Source: Roseibaca sp. Y0-43
GTDB lineage: Bacteria > Pseudomonadota > Alphaproteobacteria > Rhodobacterales > Rhodobacteraceae
Assembly (NCBI RefSeq): GCF_020667835.1
Contig: NZ_JAFMPR010000011.1
Coordinates: 1-64,000 of the forward strand
Direction of reading: 5' to 3'
DNA: 64,000 nucleotides
Part shown: one piece after another, positions 44,786 through 54,045 of the stretch
Numbering within the stretch: the first letter of the stretch is position 1
How the letters are laid out: each line of letters opens with the position of its first letter
Notes under the pieces: model-generated
Databases searched by the model: none
Told to the model about the DNA's origin: nothing
What the model saw: the letters and a program-made list of their open reading frames with translations, nothing else
Program-made: the position numbers and the translations under genes

Positions 44786-45951
44786 TTCACCCGCTCCATG
44801 ATGGACACGTAGTTGGTGACAGCCGCGCCGCCCATGTTGAACACGCCCGCCATGGTGGCGCCGCGGATCTGCATGTCACCCGCGTCATGCGTCAGTTGTT
44901 GCGCTGCCATGACATGCATCGACACGCCCGTGGCCCCGATGGGGTGGCCCTTGGATTTCAGCCCGCCCGACGGGTTGACCGGCAGGCGCCCGTCCTTGGC
45001 GGTAATGCCCTCGCGGATGACGCGGCCGCCTTGGCCCGGTTCCGCCAGCCCCATCGCCTCGTATTCCAGCAACTCGGCGATGGTGAAGCAATCATGCGTT
45101 TCCACCAGCGACAGGTCGTCGAGCGTGACGCCCGCCTGCGCCAGCGCCTTGGCCCAAGCCAGCCGCGCGCCCTTGAATTCCAGCACGTCGCGGCGCGACA
45201 GCGCCATGATGTCATTGGCATGGGCGCGGGCGCGGAATGCGATCGCACGGTTCAACCCCGCCGCCGTTTCCGCATCGGCCAGAACCAGCACCGCCGCGCC
45301 ATCGCTGACAAGCGAGCAATCGGTGCGCCGCAACGGCCCTGCCACACGCGGATTCTTGTCCGACACGGTGTTGCAAAATGCCACGTCGAAGGGTTTGCGC
45401 ATATGCGCGATGGGGTTCGCCATGCCGTTCGCGTGGTTCTTGGCGGCGATCATGGCCAGTTCTTCGGACTTGTCGCCATGGCGCTGGAAATAGCTGGCGG
45501 CGATCTGGCCGAACAGGCCCGCGAAGCCGCCGTCTACTTCGGCTTCCTCGGCGCGGTAGCTGGCCCCCAGTAGAATATCGCCCACCTCTGCCGTGGGCGT
45601 GGCGGTCATCTTTTCCGCGCCCACCACCAGCGCGATGCGCCCACGCCCGGATTCGATGAAATCCATCGCGCCGTGCAGCGCGGCCGATCCGGTCGCGCAG
45701 GCATTTTCATAGCGGGTCGCAGGGGTATGGGCGAAGCGCTCATCCGCCATCGCGACAAGCGCGCCTTGGAAATCCTGGCGCGAGAAACCGTTATTGTAGA
45801 CGCCCACGAAAATGCCATCGACATCTTCCGCGCCAATGCCCGCATGGTCCAGCGCCGGGGCAAGGGCAAGGGCCATCAGGGCTTCGGTGCTGTCGGCGTC
45901 GGATTTGCCGAAAGGGGTGTGGGACCAGCCCACGATCTGCGCGTTCGCCAT
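44782..45951 (-). CDS. Thiolase-family protein (acetyl-CoA acetyltransferase / SCP-x-like)
   Basis: A 389-residue thiolase-fold protein. The nucleophile Cys is in YENACATGSAALHGA, VETHDCFTIAELLEYEAMG and NPSGGLKSKGHPIGATGVSM are the family C-terminal blocks, and the ending GAAVTNYVSIMER is like SCP-x/lipid-transfer-type thiolases of unknown specificity. The usual second active-site CxG is replaced by NMGGAAV, as in the SCP-x-like branch that may lack classical thiolysis. First gene of the operon running 45951 to 42402; the HU terminator lies upstream. Confidence 0.82.
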   Translation of the reverse strand: MANAQIVGWSHTPFGKSDADSTEALMALALAPALDHAGIGAEDVDGIFVGVYNNGFSRQDFQGALVAMADERFAHTPATRYENACATGSAALHGAMDFIESGRGRIALVVGAEKMTATPTAEVGDILLGASYRAEEAEVDGGFAGLFGQIAASYFQRHGDKSEELAMIAAKNHANGMANPIAHMRKPFDVAFCNTVSDKNPRVAGPLRRTDCSLVSDGAAVLVLADAETAAGLNRAIAFRARAHANDIMALSRRDVLEFKGARLAWAKALAQAGVTLDDLSLVETHDCFTIAELLEYEAMGLAEPGQGGRVIREGITAKDGRLPVNPSGGLKSKGHPIGATGVSMHVMAAQQLTHDAGDMQIRGATMAGVFNMGGAAVTNYVSIMERVK

Positions 45952-46021
45952 GGTGTAACCTCCCGTTTGGGCCAGAGGTTAGACCGCGCCCCGCGCCTTG
46001 GCCAGAGCCGTGTGCGCATAG

Positions 46022-46054
46022 AAAAAGGCGGGCCGCTTGCGCAGGCCCGCCTTT
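46022..46054 (-). terminator. Rho-independent terminator of the HU gene
   Basis: Arms AAAGGCGGGCC (46024-46034) and GGCCCGCCTTT (46044-46054) form an 11-bp stem; on the minus strand the stem is followed by TTTTTC. It lies just after the HU stop (46073), with the right strength and U-run for intrinsic termination. Confidence 0.85.
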
Positions 46055-46072
46055 CGGGAAAGGATACAACCC

Positions 46073-46363
46073 TTAGCTGTTGACAGCGTCTTTCAGGGCT
46101 TTGGCGATCGTCACCTTCACGGCGCGGTCGGCTTCCTTGGTCATCGTCTCGCCGGTGGCGGGGTTGCGGACCTGACGCTCGGGGCGGGCGCGGCACATGA
46201 CCTTGCCGATGCCGGGCAGCGTGACCGCACCACCGGCCGAGACCTCGCGCATGACCAGCGCGGCAATGGCGTCCAGCGCGGCGTTTGCGGTTTTCTTGTC
46301 GGCGTCCATCTCTTCGGCCAGTGCGGCGACAAGCTGGGTCTTGGTCATCGGTTTCGCGGTCAT
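46073..46363 (-). CDS. hup: HU-family DNA-binding protein
   Basis: A 96-residue histone-like protein (MTKTQLVAALAEEMDADKKTANAALDAI, then VTLPGIGKVMCRARPERQVRNPATGE with the DNA-binding beta arm). It binds and bends DNA as part of the nucleoid. Start set at ATG 46363 with GGAG close upstream; the longer frame to 46543 would run through the amn terminator region. A strong terminator follows. Confidence 0.88.
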   Translation of the reverse strand: MTAKPMTKTQLVAALAEEMDADKKTANAALDAIAALVMREVSAGGAVTLPGIGKVMCRARPERQVRNPATGETMTKEADRAVKVTIAKALKDAVNS

Positions 46364-46499
46364 TCGTCTCTCCATCTCTCGGGTTCGCCGCGCCTCGCGC
46401 GGCTGTGAACTGTGTTGCGAGGCGCATCTAGCCTTGTTTTCACGCAGGTGACAATTCCCACAGGCGCAGAAAAAACCCTTTTTCTGGGGAAAACCACTG

Positions 46500-46536
46500 A
46501 AAAATGCCGGTTGACGGCGCTTTCCGTCGCGGCATT
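46500..46536 (-). terminator. Rho-independent terminator of amn
   Basis: On the minus strand AATGCCG (46536-46530) and the inner GACGG (46528-46524) pair with CCGTC (46517-46513) and CGGCATT (46509-46503), followed by a U-run (CATTTTTC). It is just downstream of the amn TAG at 46547 and upstream of the HU promoter. Confidence 0.75.
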
Positions 46537-46546
46537 CGGGCAAAAG

Positions 46547-48019
46547 CTACAAAAACGCGGTTTCGCTGAAGCTGCGCAGTTTCCGGCTGTGGATGCGTTC
46601 CAGCGGCATGTCGCGCAGCAATTCCATGGCGCGGATGCCGATCTGCAAATGCCGGGCGACCTGCGTCTTGTAAAAGCTCGATGCCATGCCGGGCAGTTTC
46701 AACTCGCCATGCAGGGGTTTGTCGGACACGCATAAAAGCGTGCCATAGGGCACCCGGAAGCGGAACCCGTTGGCCGCGATGGTCGCGCTTTCCATGTCCA
46801 GCGCGATGGCGCGCGACTGGCTGAGGCGCTGGACGGGGCCGGATTGATCGCGCAACTCCCAGTTGCGGTTGTCAATGGTGGCCACGGTGCCGGTGCGCAT
46901 GATCTGTTTCAGCGCATAGCCTTCCAGCTGCGTGACCTGCGCCACCGCGTCTTGCAGCGCGATCTGGATTTCGGCCAGCGCCGGGATCGGCACCCAGACG
47001 GGCAGATCGGCGTCCAGCACGTTGTCTTCGCGCAGGTAAGCATGTGCCAGCACGAAATCGCCCAAAGCCTGAGAGTTGCGCAGCCCCGCGCAATGCCCGA
47101 CCATCAGCCACGCATGGGGGCGCAGCACGGCGATATGGTCGGTCGCGGTTTTCGCGTTCGACGGGCCAACCCCGATATTCACGAGCGTGATGCCCGCGCC
47201 CTTGGCCCGCTTCAGGTGATAGGTGGGCATCTGCGGCAGGCGGGGCAGGGGAGGGATGTCGGCATCCGGGTCGGTGATGACCGCGTCACCCGGCGCGACA
47301 AAGGCGGTATAGCCGCTCTCGGGGTCGCGCAGCATGTCGCGGGCGAAGGCCTCGAATTCGTCGACATAGAACTGGTAGTTTGTGAACAGGATGTGGTTTT
47401 GGAAATGCTCGGGCGTGGTCGCGGTATAATGCGCAAGCCGCGCGAGCGAGTAATCCACACGCTGCGCCGTGAACAGCGCCAGCGGCAGCGACCCGTCGGC
47501 ATTGCGCACCCGGTCGCCATTGACGATGTCGTCATTCGTTGTGTCCAGATCGGGCACGTCGAATACATCGCGCAAGCTGAGCGCCATCTCACCGCCTTCG
47601 GGCAAGGCCACGTCCCCGCGCCCGGCCATGGCGAAATGCAGCGGAATCGGCGTCGAGGACGGACCGATGCTGACCGGCATGTTGTGGTTTTCCATCAACA
47701 GCGCGATCTGCTGGCGCAGGTAATGGCGGAACAGGTCTGGGCGGGTGACGGTTGTGGCATATTCGCCGGGTTCCGAAACATGCCCGAAGCTCAGCCGCGA
47801 ATCCACTTGGTCGAAGCGCGTGGTGACGAACCGAATCTCTGGGTAATAGGCCCGGTAGCGCCCTTTCGGCGCCGCGCCCTTGGCCAGATCGTTGAAGGCC
47901 GCGATCAGGAATTGCGTGGCGTCCTTGTATAGCGCCTCTAGCTTGGCCACCGCTGCATCGGGGTCGGTGAAGGTTTCATGTGGCGCATCTGGCGGCGTCA
48001 GGATGTCGGCAAAATTCAT
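46547..48019 (-). CDS. amn: AMP nucleosidase Amn
   Basis: A 490-residue enzyme hydrolysing AMP to adenine and ribose 5-phosphate. An N-terminal regulatory domain (about 1-170) precedes the nucleoside-phosphorylase-like catalytic part, seen in GITLVNIGVGPSNAKTATDHIAVLRPHAWLMVGHCAGLRNSQ and AIALDMESATIAANGFRFRVPYGTLLCVSDKP. Length is normal for the family. The start at ATG 48019 (MNFADILTPP) follows a GGA; the deacetylase gene diverges 114 bases away. Confidence 0.92.
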   Translation of the reverse strand: MNFADILTPPDAPHETFTDPDAAVAKLEALYKDATQFLIAAFNDLAKGAAPKGRYRAYYPEIRFVTTRFDQVDSRLSFGHVSEPGEYATTVTRPDLFRHYLRQQIALLMENHNMPVSIGPSSTPIPLHFAMAGRGDVALPEGGEMALSLRDVFDVPDLDTTNDDIVNGDRVRNADGSLPLALFTAQRVDYSLARLAHYTATTPEHFQNHILFTNYQFYVDEFEAFARDMLRDPESGYTAFVAPGDAVITDPDADIPPLPRLPQMPTYHLKRAKGAGITLVNIGVGPSNAKTATDHIAVLRPHAWLMVGHCAGLRNSQALGDFVLAHAYLREDNVLDADLPVWVPIPALAEIQIALQDAVAQVTQLEGYALKQIMRTGTVATIDNRNWELRDQSGPVQRLSQSRAIALDMESATIAANGFRFRVPYGTLLCVSDKPLHGELKLPGMASSFYKTQVARHLQIGIRAMELLRDMPLERIHSRKLRSFSETAFL

Positions 48020-48133
48020 ATCATGTCCAGTTCGGGCTTTGACGCAGATTGCCCCAAGCCCGCCCCCGCGACAAGCGGGCCGCCGCGTCAAATTGCGCTT
48101 CCCCCCTGCACGCCAATCGACTAGCGTTCGGGC

Positions 48134-49069
48134 ATGACAACCGCATTCTATACCCATGCCGATGGCGAGGCGCACCAGACCCCGCACGGACACCCCGAAT
48201 CGCCCGCGCGGCTGGCCGCGATTGCCGATGCCTTGGCCGCGCCCGAATTCGCAACCCTCGACCGCCATTCCGCGCCCATCGCCAGTGAAGAGCGCGTGCT
48301 TCTGTGCCACCCGCAAGCCTATATCGACCGCATTCGCCGCGCGCTGCCTGCGGCGGGCATATACCAGCTCGATGCCGATACACATGTGTCGAACATGTCC
48401 ATGCAGGCCGCCTTGCGCGCCGTGGGCGGGGCCTGTGCCGCCGTGGACCGGGTCATGGGCGGGCAGGCGGGAAATGCCTTTGTCGCCATGCGCCCGCCCG
48501 GCCACCATGCCGAAACGGAAAAACCGATGGGCTTTTGCCTGTTCGGCACCGTGGCGATTGCCGCGAAATACGCGGTGGAAATGCACGGGCTGTCACGCGT
48601 GGCGGTGGTGGATTTCGACGTGCACCACGGCAATGGCACGCAAGACCTGCTGTGGGACGAACGCCGCGCGCTGTTCATCTCCAGCCACCAGATGCCGCTA
48701 TGGCCCGGCACCGGCACACCTGACGAGCGCGGCGCGCATGGCAACGTGATGAACGTGCCGCTGAAGCCGGGCACCGATGGCGCGGCGTTCCGGCGTGTCT
48801 ATGAAGATGTTGTGCTGCCGCAACTTGACCGTTTCGCGCCCGAGATGGTCCTCGTCTCTGCCGGGTTCGACGCGCATCGTGACGACCCGCTGGCGCAGCT
48901 TGACCTGCTGGAAGAAGATTTCGCCTGGGTCACGGGCGCCCTGTGCGATGTGGCGGAAAAACATGCCCAAGGGCGGCTGGTTTCCGTGCTGGAAGGCGGC
49001 TATGACCTGCCCGCGTTGGGCCGTTCGGTCGCGGCGCATGTCAAGGTCTTGATGGAGCGATCCGCATGA
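48134..49069 (+). CDS. Histone-deacetylase-family (acetoin utilisation-like) amidohydrolase
   Basis: A 311-residue zinc amidohydrolase of the arginase/deacetylase fold. The active site is well kept: MRPPGHHAETEKPMGFCLF (paired His), VVDFDVHHGNGTQDLL (zinc Asp and His) and VLVSAGFDAHRDDPLAQ (second zinc Asp). Bacterial members deacetylate proteins, polyamines or other small amides; the substrate here is unknown. It overlaps xseB by four bases (ATGA), so it heads the xseB-ispA-dxs transcript. Confidence 0.87.
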   Translation: MTTAFYTHADGEAHQTPHGHPESPARLAAIADALAAPEFATLDRHSAPIASEERVLLCHPQAYIDRIRRALPAAGIYQLDADTHVSNMSMQAALRAVGGACAAVDRVMGGQAGNAFVAMRPPGHHAETEKPMGFCLFGTVAIAAKYAVEMHGLSRVAVVDFDVHHGNGTQDLLWDERRALFISSHQMPLWPGTGTPDERGAHGNVMNVPLKPGTDGAAFRRVYEDVVLPQLDRFAPEMVLVSAGFDAHRDDPLAQLDLLEEDFAWVTGALCDVAEKHAQGRLVSVLEGGYDLPALGRSVAAHVKVLMERSA

Positions 49070-49308
49070 GCAGCGAAACCCCGATTGACGAAATGAGCTT
49101 CGAGGCCGCCCTGGCCGAGCTGGAGCAGGTTGTCACCCGTCTGGAACGGGGCGACGTGCCGCTGGAGGATTCGATCACGCTCTATGAACGCGGCGCGAAG
49201 CTGAAAGCGCATTGCGAGGCGCGGCTGCAAGCAGCGCAAATGCGGGTGGAAGCGATCCGGCTGGCCGAAGATGGCACCCCGAAAGCGACAGAACCGTTCA
49301 ACCCATGA
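49066..49308 (+). CDS. xseB: Exodeoxyribonuclease VII small subunit XseB
   Basis: An 80-residue helical protein (FEAALAELEQVVTRLERGDVPLEDSITLYERGAKLKAHCEARLQAAQMRVE) that wraps XseA. The length and the signature LERGDVPLEDSI are normal. It overlaps the deacetylase and ispA genes by ATGA at both ends. Its partner xseA is at 19479. Confidence 0.95.
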   Translation: MSSETPIDEMSFEAALAELEQVVTRLERGDVPLEDSITLYERGAKLKAHCEARLQAAQMRVEAIRLAEDGTPKATEPFNP

Positions 49309-50180
49309 CCAGCTTTCCCGCCGCCCTGAGCGCCGCCGCCGAGACTGTCGAGGCGCGGCTGCAAGCCGAGATCGCAACCCTGCCCGCAAGCGTGGTACGC
49401 GACGCGATGGCCTATGCAGCGCTGGGCGGCAAGAAACTGCGCGGGTTTCTGGTGCTGGAAAGCGCGCGGCTGCACGGGATCGGGCCAGAGCAATCCGTGG
49501 CCGCCGCGGCTGCGATCGAAGCCATTCATGCCTATTCGCTGGTGCATGACGATTTGCCCGCCATGGATGACGACGACCTGCGCCGGGGCCAGCCCACGGT
49601 GCATGTGAAATGGGATGACGCGACCGCCATCCTGACCGGCGACGCGCTGCAAACGCTGGCTTTCGGGTTGCTCGCGCAGCCCGATGCCGCGCCGTCGGAT
49701 GCGGGGCGTCTGGCGCTTCTCGCGTCGCTTGCCCATGCCTCTGGCGGGGCGGGCATGGTGCTGGGGCAGGCGCTTGATATTGCCGCCGAAACCGCCACCA
49801 CGCCGCTCGATCTGGACGCGATCACGGCCCTGCAAGCGGGCAAGACCGGCGCGCTGATCGAATGGTCCGCCTGCGCGGGCGCGCGCATGGCCGGGGCCGA
49901 CCCCGCGCCGCTTGCCGCCTATGCGCAGGCGCTCGGTCTGGCGTTCCAGATTGCCGATGACATTCTGGATGTCGAGGGCGACGCCAAACTGGCCGGCAAA
50001 CGCCTGCAAAAAGACGCAGAGGCCGGCAAGGCCACTTTCGTGTCATTGCTGGGGCTGGACGGTGCGAAAGCCCGCGCGCTTGACCTGATCGCACAGGCAC
50101 AAACCGCCCTTGAGCCATACGGTCAACAGGCCGATCTATTGCGGGACGCGGCGCAATTCGTTATTGCCCGCAAGGCGTGA
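49305..50180 (+). CDS. ispA: Polyprenyl synthetase, farnesyl diphosphate synthase
   Basis: A 291-residue all-helical prenyltransferase. The two Asp-rich motifs are [20 protein letters not shown] and [25 protein letters not shown] is the Lys-binding N-terminal block. Together with xseB and dxs it forms the classic bacterial isoprenoid operon supplying quinone, carotenoid and bacteriochlorophyll side-chain precursors. The ATG overlaps the xseB stop (ATGA). Confidence 0.93.
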   Translation: MTSFPAALSAAAETVEARLQAEIATLPASVVRDAMAYAALGGKKLRGFLVLESARLHGIGPEQSVAAAAAIEAIHAYSLVHDDLPAMDDDDLRRGQPTVHVKWDDATAILTGDALQTLAFGLLAQPDAAPSDAGRLALLASLAHASGGAGMVLGQALDIAAETATTPLDLDAITALQAGKTGALIEWSACAGARMAGADPAPLAAYAQALGLAFQIADDILDVEGDAKLAGKRLQKDAEAGKATFVSLLGLDGAKARALDLIAQAQTALEPYGQQADLLRDAAQFVIARKA

Positions 50181-50211
50181 TCCCCCGCGCGACGCAAACA
50201 GGACCAAGCCG

Positions 50212-52128
50212 ATGCCCGATACCCCTCTTCTGGACAAGGTTCACAGCCCCGCCGATCTGCGCGGCATGACCGATGCCCAGTTGCGGCAAGTGGCCGATGA
50301 ATTGCGCGCCGACACCATTGCCACCGTGTCCGAAACCGGCGGTCATCTGGGTGCGGGGCTGGGCGTGGTGGAGCTGACCGTTGCGCTGCACGCGGTGTTC
50401 GACACGCCGCGCGACCGGCTGATCTGGGACGTCTCGCACCAGTGCTATCCGCACAAGATCATCACCGGCCGCCGCGACCGTATGCGCACCCTGCGCCAGG
50501 AAAACGGGCTGTCGGGTTTCACCAAGCGGTCTGAATCGCCCTATGACCCGTTTGGCGCGGCGCATAGCTCGACCTCTATTTCCGCTGCGCTGGGCTTTGC
50601 CGTGGCGCGCGATCTGGGTGGTGCGCCAGAGCCTGCCTTGGGCGATGCGATTGCCGTGATCGGCGATGGCGCGATCAGCGCGGGCATGGCCTATGAAGCG
50701 CTGAACAATGCCGGCCATTGGGGCAAGCGGCTGTTCGTGGTGCTGAACGACAACGAGATGTCCATCGCACCGCCGACCGGGGCCATGTCCAGCTACCTGT
50801 CGCGGCTTTATGCCGACAAGCCGGTGCAAGACCTGAAACAGGCTGTGAAGGGGGCGTTGTCCTTCATGCCCGGCCCCATTCAGGAAGGCGCGCGCCGGGC
50901 CAAGGACTTGCTGAAACACGCCACCGTCGGCGGCACCTTGTTCGAAGAACTGGGCTTCAACTATGTCGGCCCCATCGACGGGCACGATCTGGACCAGCTT
51001 TTGTGGGTGTTCCGCACGCTTCAGGCTCGCGCGGACGAACCCGTGCTGATCCATGTGCTGACCAAGAAGGGCAAGGGCTATGGCCCCGCCGAGGATGCCG
51101 AGGATCGCGGCCATGCCCGCGCCAAGTTCGACCTTGTGACCGGCAAGCAGCAAAAGGCCACGCCCAATGCGCCCAGCTACACCAAGGTATTCGCGCAAGC
51201 GCTGATCGACGAAGCCGACCGCGACGACAAGATCGTGGCCGTCACCGCCGCCATGCCCGACGGCACCGGGCTGGACCTGTTCGCCAAGGCGCACCCGTCG
51301 CGCATGTTCGACGTGGCGATTGCGGAACAACATGGCGTGACCTTTTGCGCGGGGCTTGCGGCGGGCGGCATGAAACCCTTTTGCGCCATGTATTCGACCT
51401 TCTTGCAGCGCGGCTATGACCAAGTGGTGCATGACGTGGCGATCCAGCGCCTGCCCGTGCGCTTCGCCATCGACCGCGCGGGGCTTGTGGGTGCCGATGG
51501 CGCGACCCATGCGGGCAGTTTCGACGTGGCCTATCTGGCGAACCTGCCGGGTTTCGTGGTCATGGCCGCCGCGGACGAGGCGGAACTGGTGCATATGGTC
51601 GCCACTGCCGTGGCGCATGACGATGGCCCCATCGCCTTCCGCTATCCGCGCGGCGAAGGCGAGGGCGTTGAAATGCCCGCGCGCGGCGTTCCGCTGGAAA
51701 TCGGCAAGGGCCGGATGATCCGCGAGGGCAGCCGCGTGGCGATCCTGTCCTTCGGCACCCGTCTGGGCGAGGTGCTGAAAGCCTGCGAGAGCTTGGGCGC
51801 GCAGGGGATTACCCCCACCGTGGCCGATGCACGCTTCGCCAAGCCCTTGGACCGCGAGTTGATCCTGAAACTCGCCGCCGAGCATGAGGCGCTGATTACC
51901 ATAGAGGAAGGCGCGGTCGGCGGCTTCGGCAGCCATGTCGCCCAGCTTTTGTCGGACGAAGGCGTGTTCGACCACGGGCTGAAATTCCGCTCCATGGTGC
52001 TGCCTGACATCTTCATCGACCAAGCCAGCCCCAAGGCCATGTATGACGTCGCCGCCATGAACGCGCCGCAGATCGTGGACAAGGTGCTGTCGGTGCTGGG
52101 CAAGGACAGTCAGGCGAAATCAGCGTAA
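50212..52128 (+). CDS. dxs: 1-deoxy-D-xylulose-5-phosphate synthase
   Basis: A 638-residue TPP enzyme starting the MEP isoprenoid pathway. Visible blocks: [54 protein letters not shown] (TPP-Mg motif), [14 protein letters not shown], the central [17 protein letters not shown] (catalytic Glu) and the C-terminal [11 protein letters not shown]. The ATG at 50212 follows AGGA. Thirty-one bases separate it from ispA. A hairpin follows the stop. Confidence 0.95.
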   Translation: MPDTPLLDKVHSPADLRGMTDAQLRQVADELRADTIATVSETGGHLGAGLGVVELTVALHAVFDTPRDRLIWDVSHQCYPHKIITGRRDRMRTLRQENGLSGFTKRSESPYDPFGAAHSSTSISAALGFAVARDLGGAPEPALGDAIAVIGDGAISAGMAYEALNNAGHWGKRLFVVLNDNEMSIAPPTGAMSSYLSRLYADKPVQDLKQAVKGALSFMPGPIQEGARRAKDLLKHATVGGTLFEELGFNYVGPIDGHDLDQLLWVFRTLQARADEPVLIHVLTKKGKGYGPAEDAEDRGHARAKFDLVTGKQQKATPNAPSYTKVFAQALIDEADRDDKIVAVTAAMPDGTGLDLFAKAHPSRMFDVAIAEQHGVTFCAGLAAGGMKPFCAMYSTFLQRGYDQVVHDVAIQRLPVRFAIDRAGLVGADGATHAGSFDVAYLANLPGFVVMAAADEAELVHMVATAVAHDDGPIAFRYPRGEGEGVEMPARGVPLEIGKGRMIREGSRVAILSFGTRLGEVLKACESLGAQGITPTVADARFAKPLDRELILKLAAEHEALITIEEGAVGGFGSHVAQLLSDEGVFDHGLKFRSMVLPDIFIDQASPKAMYDVAAMNAPQIVDKVLSVLGKDSQAKSA

Positions 52129-52133
52129 AGGGA

Positions 52134-52162
52134 AGCATCCGAGGGTGTGCGCCCCGGATGCT
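52134..52162 (+). terminator. Hairpin after dxs
   Basis: Arms AGCATCCG (52134-52141) and CGGATGCT (52155-52162), with GGG/CCC adding to the stem, directly after the dxs stop at 52128. No U-run follows, so its role in termination is uncertain. It is shared with the 3' end of the convergent acetyltransferase (stop at 52171). Confidence 0.5.
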
Positions 52163-52170
52163 CCGCCAGT

Positions 52171-52707
52171 TTACCAAAGTGCCGGGTCGTTCAGCGCGGG
52201 CACGCAGGTTGCGGCCCCCTGTAGCGGCGTCAGCTCGGCGTCTGTCAGCGATTGCGCCAGCCAACCTTCGGGATAGCTGAGCGGCAGGGGCGCTTGCGCC
52301 ATTGCCTCGTCAATCTGCTGATAGCCCACGCGCCCGTAGAAGTTGATGTCGCCATAAGTCAGCGCGACATCCACGCCCGCGCCGCGCAACTGCTCAAAGG
52401 CGTGGCGCAGCAGCTTCTGCCCCAGCCCCCTGCCTTGCTGCGCTGTCGCCACCGCCATGGGCGACAGGATGAACGCCCTGCGCGCATCTTCCGCGAAGCG
52501 CAGGCGGGTGAAGATGGCGCAGGCGTGCACGGTGCCCTCCTCCAAAGCAGAGAACACGAAAATATCCTCTGCGGGCGTGGTGGACAAAAGCGCCGTGACG
52601 AAATCGCCGATCACCGCACCTTCTTCCGCCCCTTCCGAAGCGGTGAAGGTGGCGCGGAACAGGTCGATGATGGCCTGCGGTTGGGCCATGTCTGTTGTAA
52701 ATTCCAT
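52171..52707 (-). CDS. GNAT-family N-acetyltransferase
   Basis: A 178-residue acetyltransferase. The acetyl-CoA site is SPMAVATAQQGRGLGQKLLRHAFEQLRGAGVDVALTYGD with the Q/RxxGxG/A motif QQGRGLG. Following GRVGYQQIDEAM is typical of the YhbS-like branch. Substrate unknown. The YjhX-type gene lies 12 bases upstream on the same strand, so the two may be co-transcribed. Confidence 0.82.
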   Translation of the reverse strand: MEFTTDMAQPQAIIDLFRATFTASEGAEEGAVIGDFVTALLSTTPAEDIFVFSALEEGTVHACAIFTRLRFAEDARRAFILSPMAVATAQQGRGLGQKLLRHAFEQLRGAGVDVALTYGDINFYGRVGYQQIDEAMAQAPLPLSYPEGWLAQSLTDAELTPLQGAATCVPALNDPALW

Positions 52708-52719
52708 CGGTTTTTTCCT

Positions 52720-52977
52720 TCAGCGTTGGTTCAGTTGCGCGCGCACGGCGTCTATGCCCTGGCGCGATACACGGTAAGGCTGCCCGTTTTGCGAGCGGAT
52801 GAAGCGCCGCCGTTTCAGGCGTAAAAACAGATCGAGCGTGCAGTCGGACAGCACGAAGCCGTCGCGGGTGAAGCAGGTGATCTTGCGTATCTTGCCACCG
52901 TCGCACCGTTCATGGTGGATGGCCCCGCCAAGGGCGAGTTCGTGCAAAACACGTTGTTCGTGCTTTGAGATATTCAT
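52720..52977 (-). CDS. YjhX-family (UPF0386) putative toxin
   Basis: An 85-residue protein (MNISKHEQRVLHELALGGAIHHE, CDGGKIRKITCFTRDGFVLSDCTLDLFLRLKRRRFI, NGQPYRVSRQGIDAVRAQLNQR) that matches the conserved layout of YjhX/UPF0386. In Escherichia coli YjhX is described as a topoisomerase-inhibiting toxin paired with YjhQ, an acetyltransferase. Here the downstream same-strand gene also encodes a GNAT acetyltransferase, which fits that arrangement. No functional test is possible from sequence. Confidence 0.75.
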   Translation of the reverse strand: MNISKHEQRVLHELALGGAIHHERCDGGKIRKITCFTRDGFVLSDCTLDLFLRLKRRRFIRSQNGQPYRVSRQGIDAVRAQLNQR

Positions 52978-53147
52978 CGGAGTGTCTCGATTTCGTGCAG
53001 ATGCAAAAACAGGTCACTCGGCACGCTGCCAGAGTGGCCTTTCGGTTTCGCGTCCCTCTAGCCGTTGGCCGGGAACGGGCTTATGCCCGGGTCTCTTGCA
53101 TAAAATCTCCGTCGCGCGGACATTCTTCCGCCGCGCCATACGAAAAT

Positions 53148-53174
53148 AGCCTTGGCGCAGGTTGACGCCAAGGC
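53148..53174 (-). terminator. Terminator after the DUF1150/Hsp20 genes
   Basis: Arms AGCCTTGGCG (53148-53157) and CGCCAAGGCT (53165-53174) pair perfectly over ten bases; read on the minus strand the stem is followed by ATTTTCG. It lies 40 bases after the DUF1150 stop (53215); a smaller GACGCC/GGCGTC hairpin sits at about 53201-53215. Confidence 0.75.
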
Positions 53175-53214
53175 TGCGGCTGTGAATTTGCTAGAAAACC
53201 CGACGCCTGTGGCG

Positions 53215-53439
53215 TCAATGCACGCTCACCGGCTCAAAGTCATTTTGGCGGGCCATGACAAACGCCATGGTGCGGTTCGTCACCAGCGCCAACTGGTCGC
53301 CTTCTTCGTGGTGGATGGCATACATCTCGTTCACACCGTGCAATTGCTCTCGGATATCGTCGGGCAGGTCGGCCACTTTCACGGGGCGGACATAGGCAAT
53401 CGGCTTGGTGCTGGTCAGGTTCGGGAATTTGGTGTTCAT
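53215..53439 (-). CDS. DUF1150-family protein
   Basis: A 74-residue protein (MNTKFPNLTSTKPIAYVRPVKVADLPDDIREQ, then NEMYAIHHEEGDQLALVTNRTMAFVMARQNDFEPVSVH). It matches the small DUF1150 proteins common in alphaproteobacteria next to small heat-shock genes. Function unknown. I start at ATG 53439, which has GGGAAG upstream; an in-frame ATG at 53454 is possible but would overlap the Hsp20 stop. Confidence 0.8.
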   Translation of the reverse strand: MNTKFPNLTSTKPIAYVRPVKVADLPDDIREQLHGVNEMYAIHHEEGDQLALVTNRTMAFVMARQNDFEPVSVH

Positions 53440-53450
53440 TGGCTTCCCTT

Positions 53451-53867
53451 TCACTTGCGATCTATGCGGATGATCTGGACGGTTTCCTCGGGCTCGTGAC
53501 GTTTCAGGTCGATATGCAGCAACCCATCACTTAGCGCCGCTTTTGCCACGTCCACCCCGTCGCCCAAGGCGAACACGCGCTGGAACTGGCGGGCGGCGAT
53601 GCCCCGGTGCAGGAAAACGCGGTCCTCTGACCCGGCATCGGTCTGCTGGCCGCGCACCACAAGCTGGCGGCCTTCCAGCGTGATCGACAGGTCATCCTCG
53701 CGGAATCCGGCCAGCGCCAGCGTGATGCGAAAGCTGTGCGGCCCGGTCACTTCGATGTTGAAGGGCGGGTAGCCGTCGGCCCCGTTGCGCGCCGTGCGCT
53801 CGACCAGCCGTTCCATCTGGTCGAACCCCAGCAAAAGCGGGTGCGACGGGAAGGTGAGTTTGCTCAT
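53451..53867 (-). CDS. Hsp20-family small heat-shock protein
   Basis: A 138-residue alpha-crystallin-domain chaperone that holds unfolding proteins in the cytoplasm. FNIEVTGPHSFRITLALAGFREDDLSITLEGRQLVVRGQQ and HRGIAARQFQRVFALGDGVDVAKAALSDGLLHIDLKR are the core beta-sandwich; the C-terminal IIRIDRK could serve as the I-x-I oligomerisation tail. Start at ATG 53867, AAGGA nine bases upstream. No CIRCE or sigma-32 box was recognised. The DUF1150 gene follows at 12 bases. Confidence 0.88.
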   Translation of the reverse strand: MSKLTFPSHPLLLGFDQMERLVERTARNGADGYPPFNIEVTGPHSFRITLALAGFREDDLSITLEGRQLVVRGQQTDAGSEDRVFLHRGIAARQFQRVFALGDGVDVAKAALSDGLLHIDLKRHEPEETVQIIRIDRK

Positions 53868-54045
53868 CTGCCATGTCCTTTCCAGCGTCCCTTGTCCAAG
53901 GCGACGGTGCGGCGGACCCCATGTCTGGCGGTCCCTTGCCCAAAGATATGGGTGCGGTGTGAACAATCTGCAAGCGCGCCCATCAAAGGCTTTTGTCGCG
54001 CAAGCATCCGGGCTAGTCTGGCGAAAAACAAGGCTGGTCCCGCAT

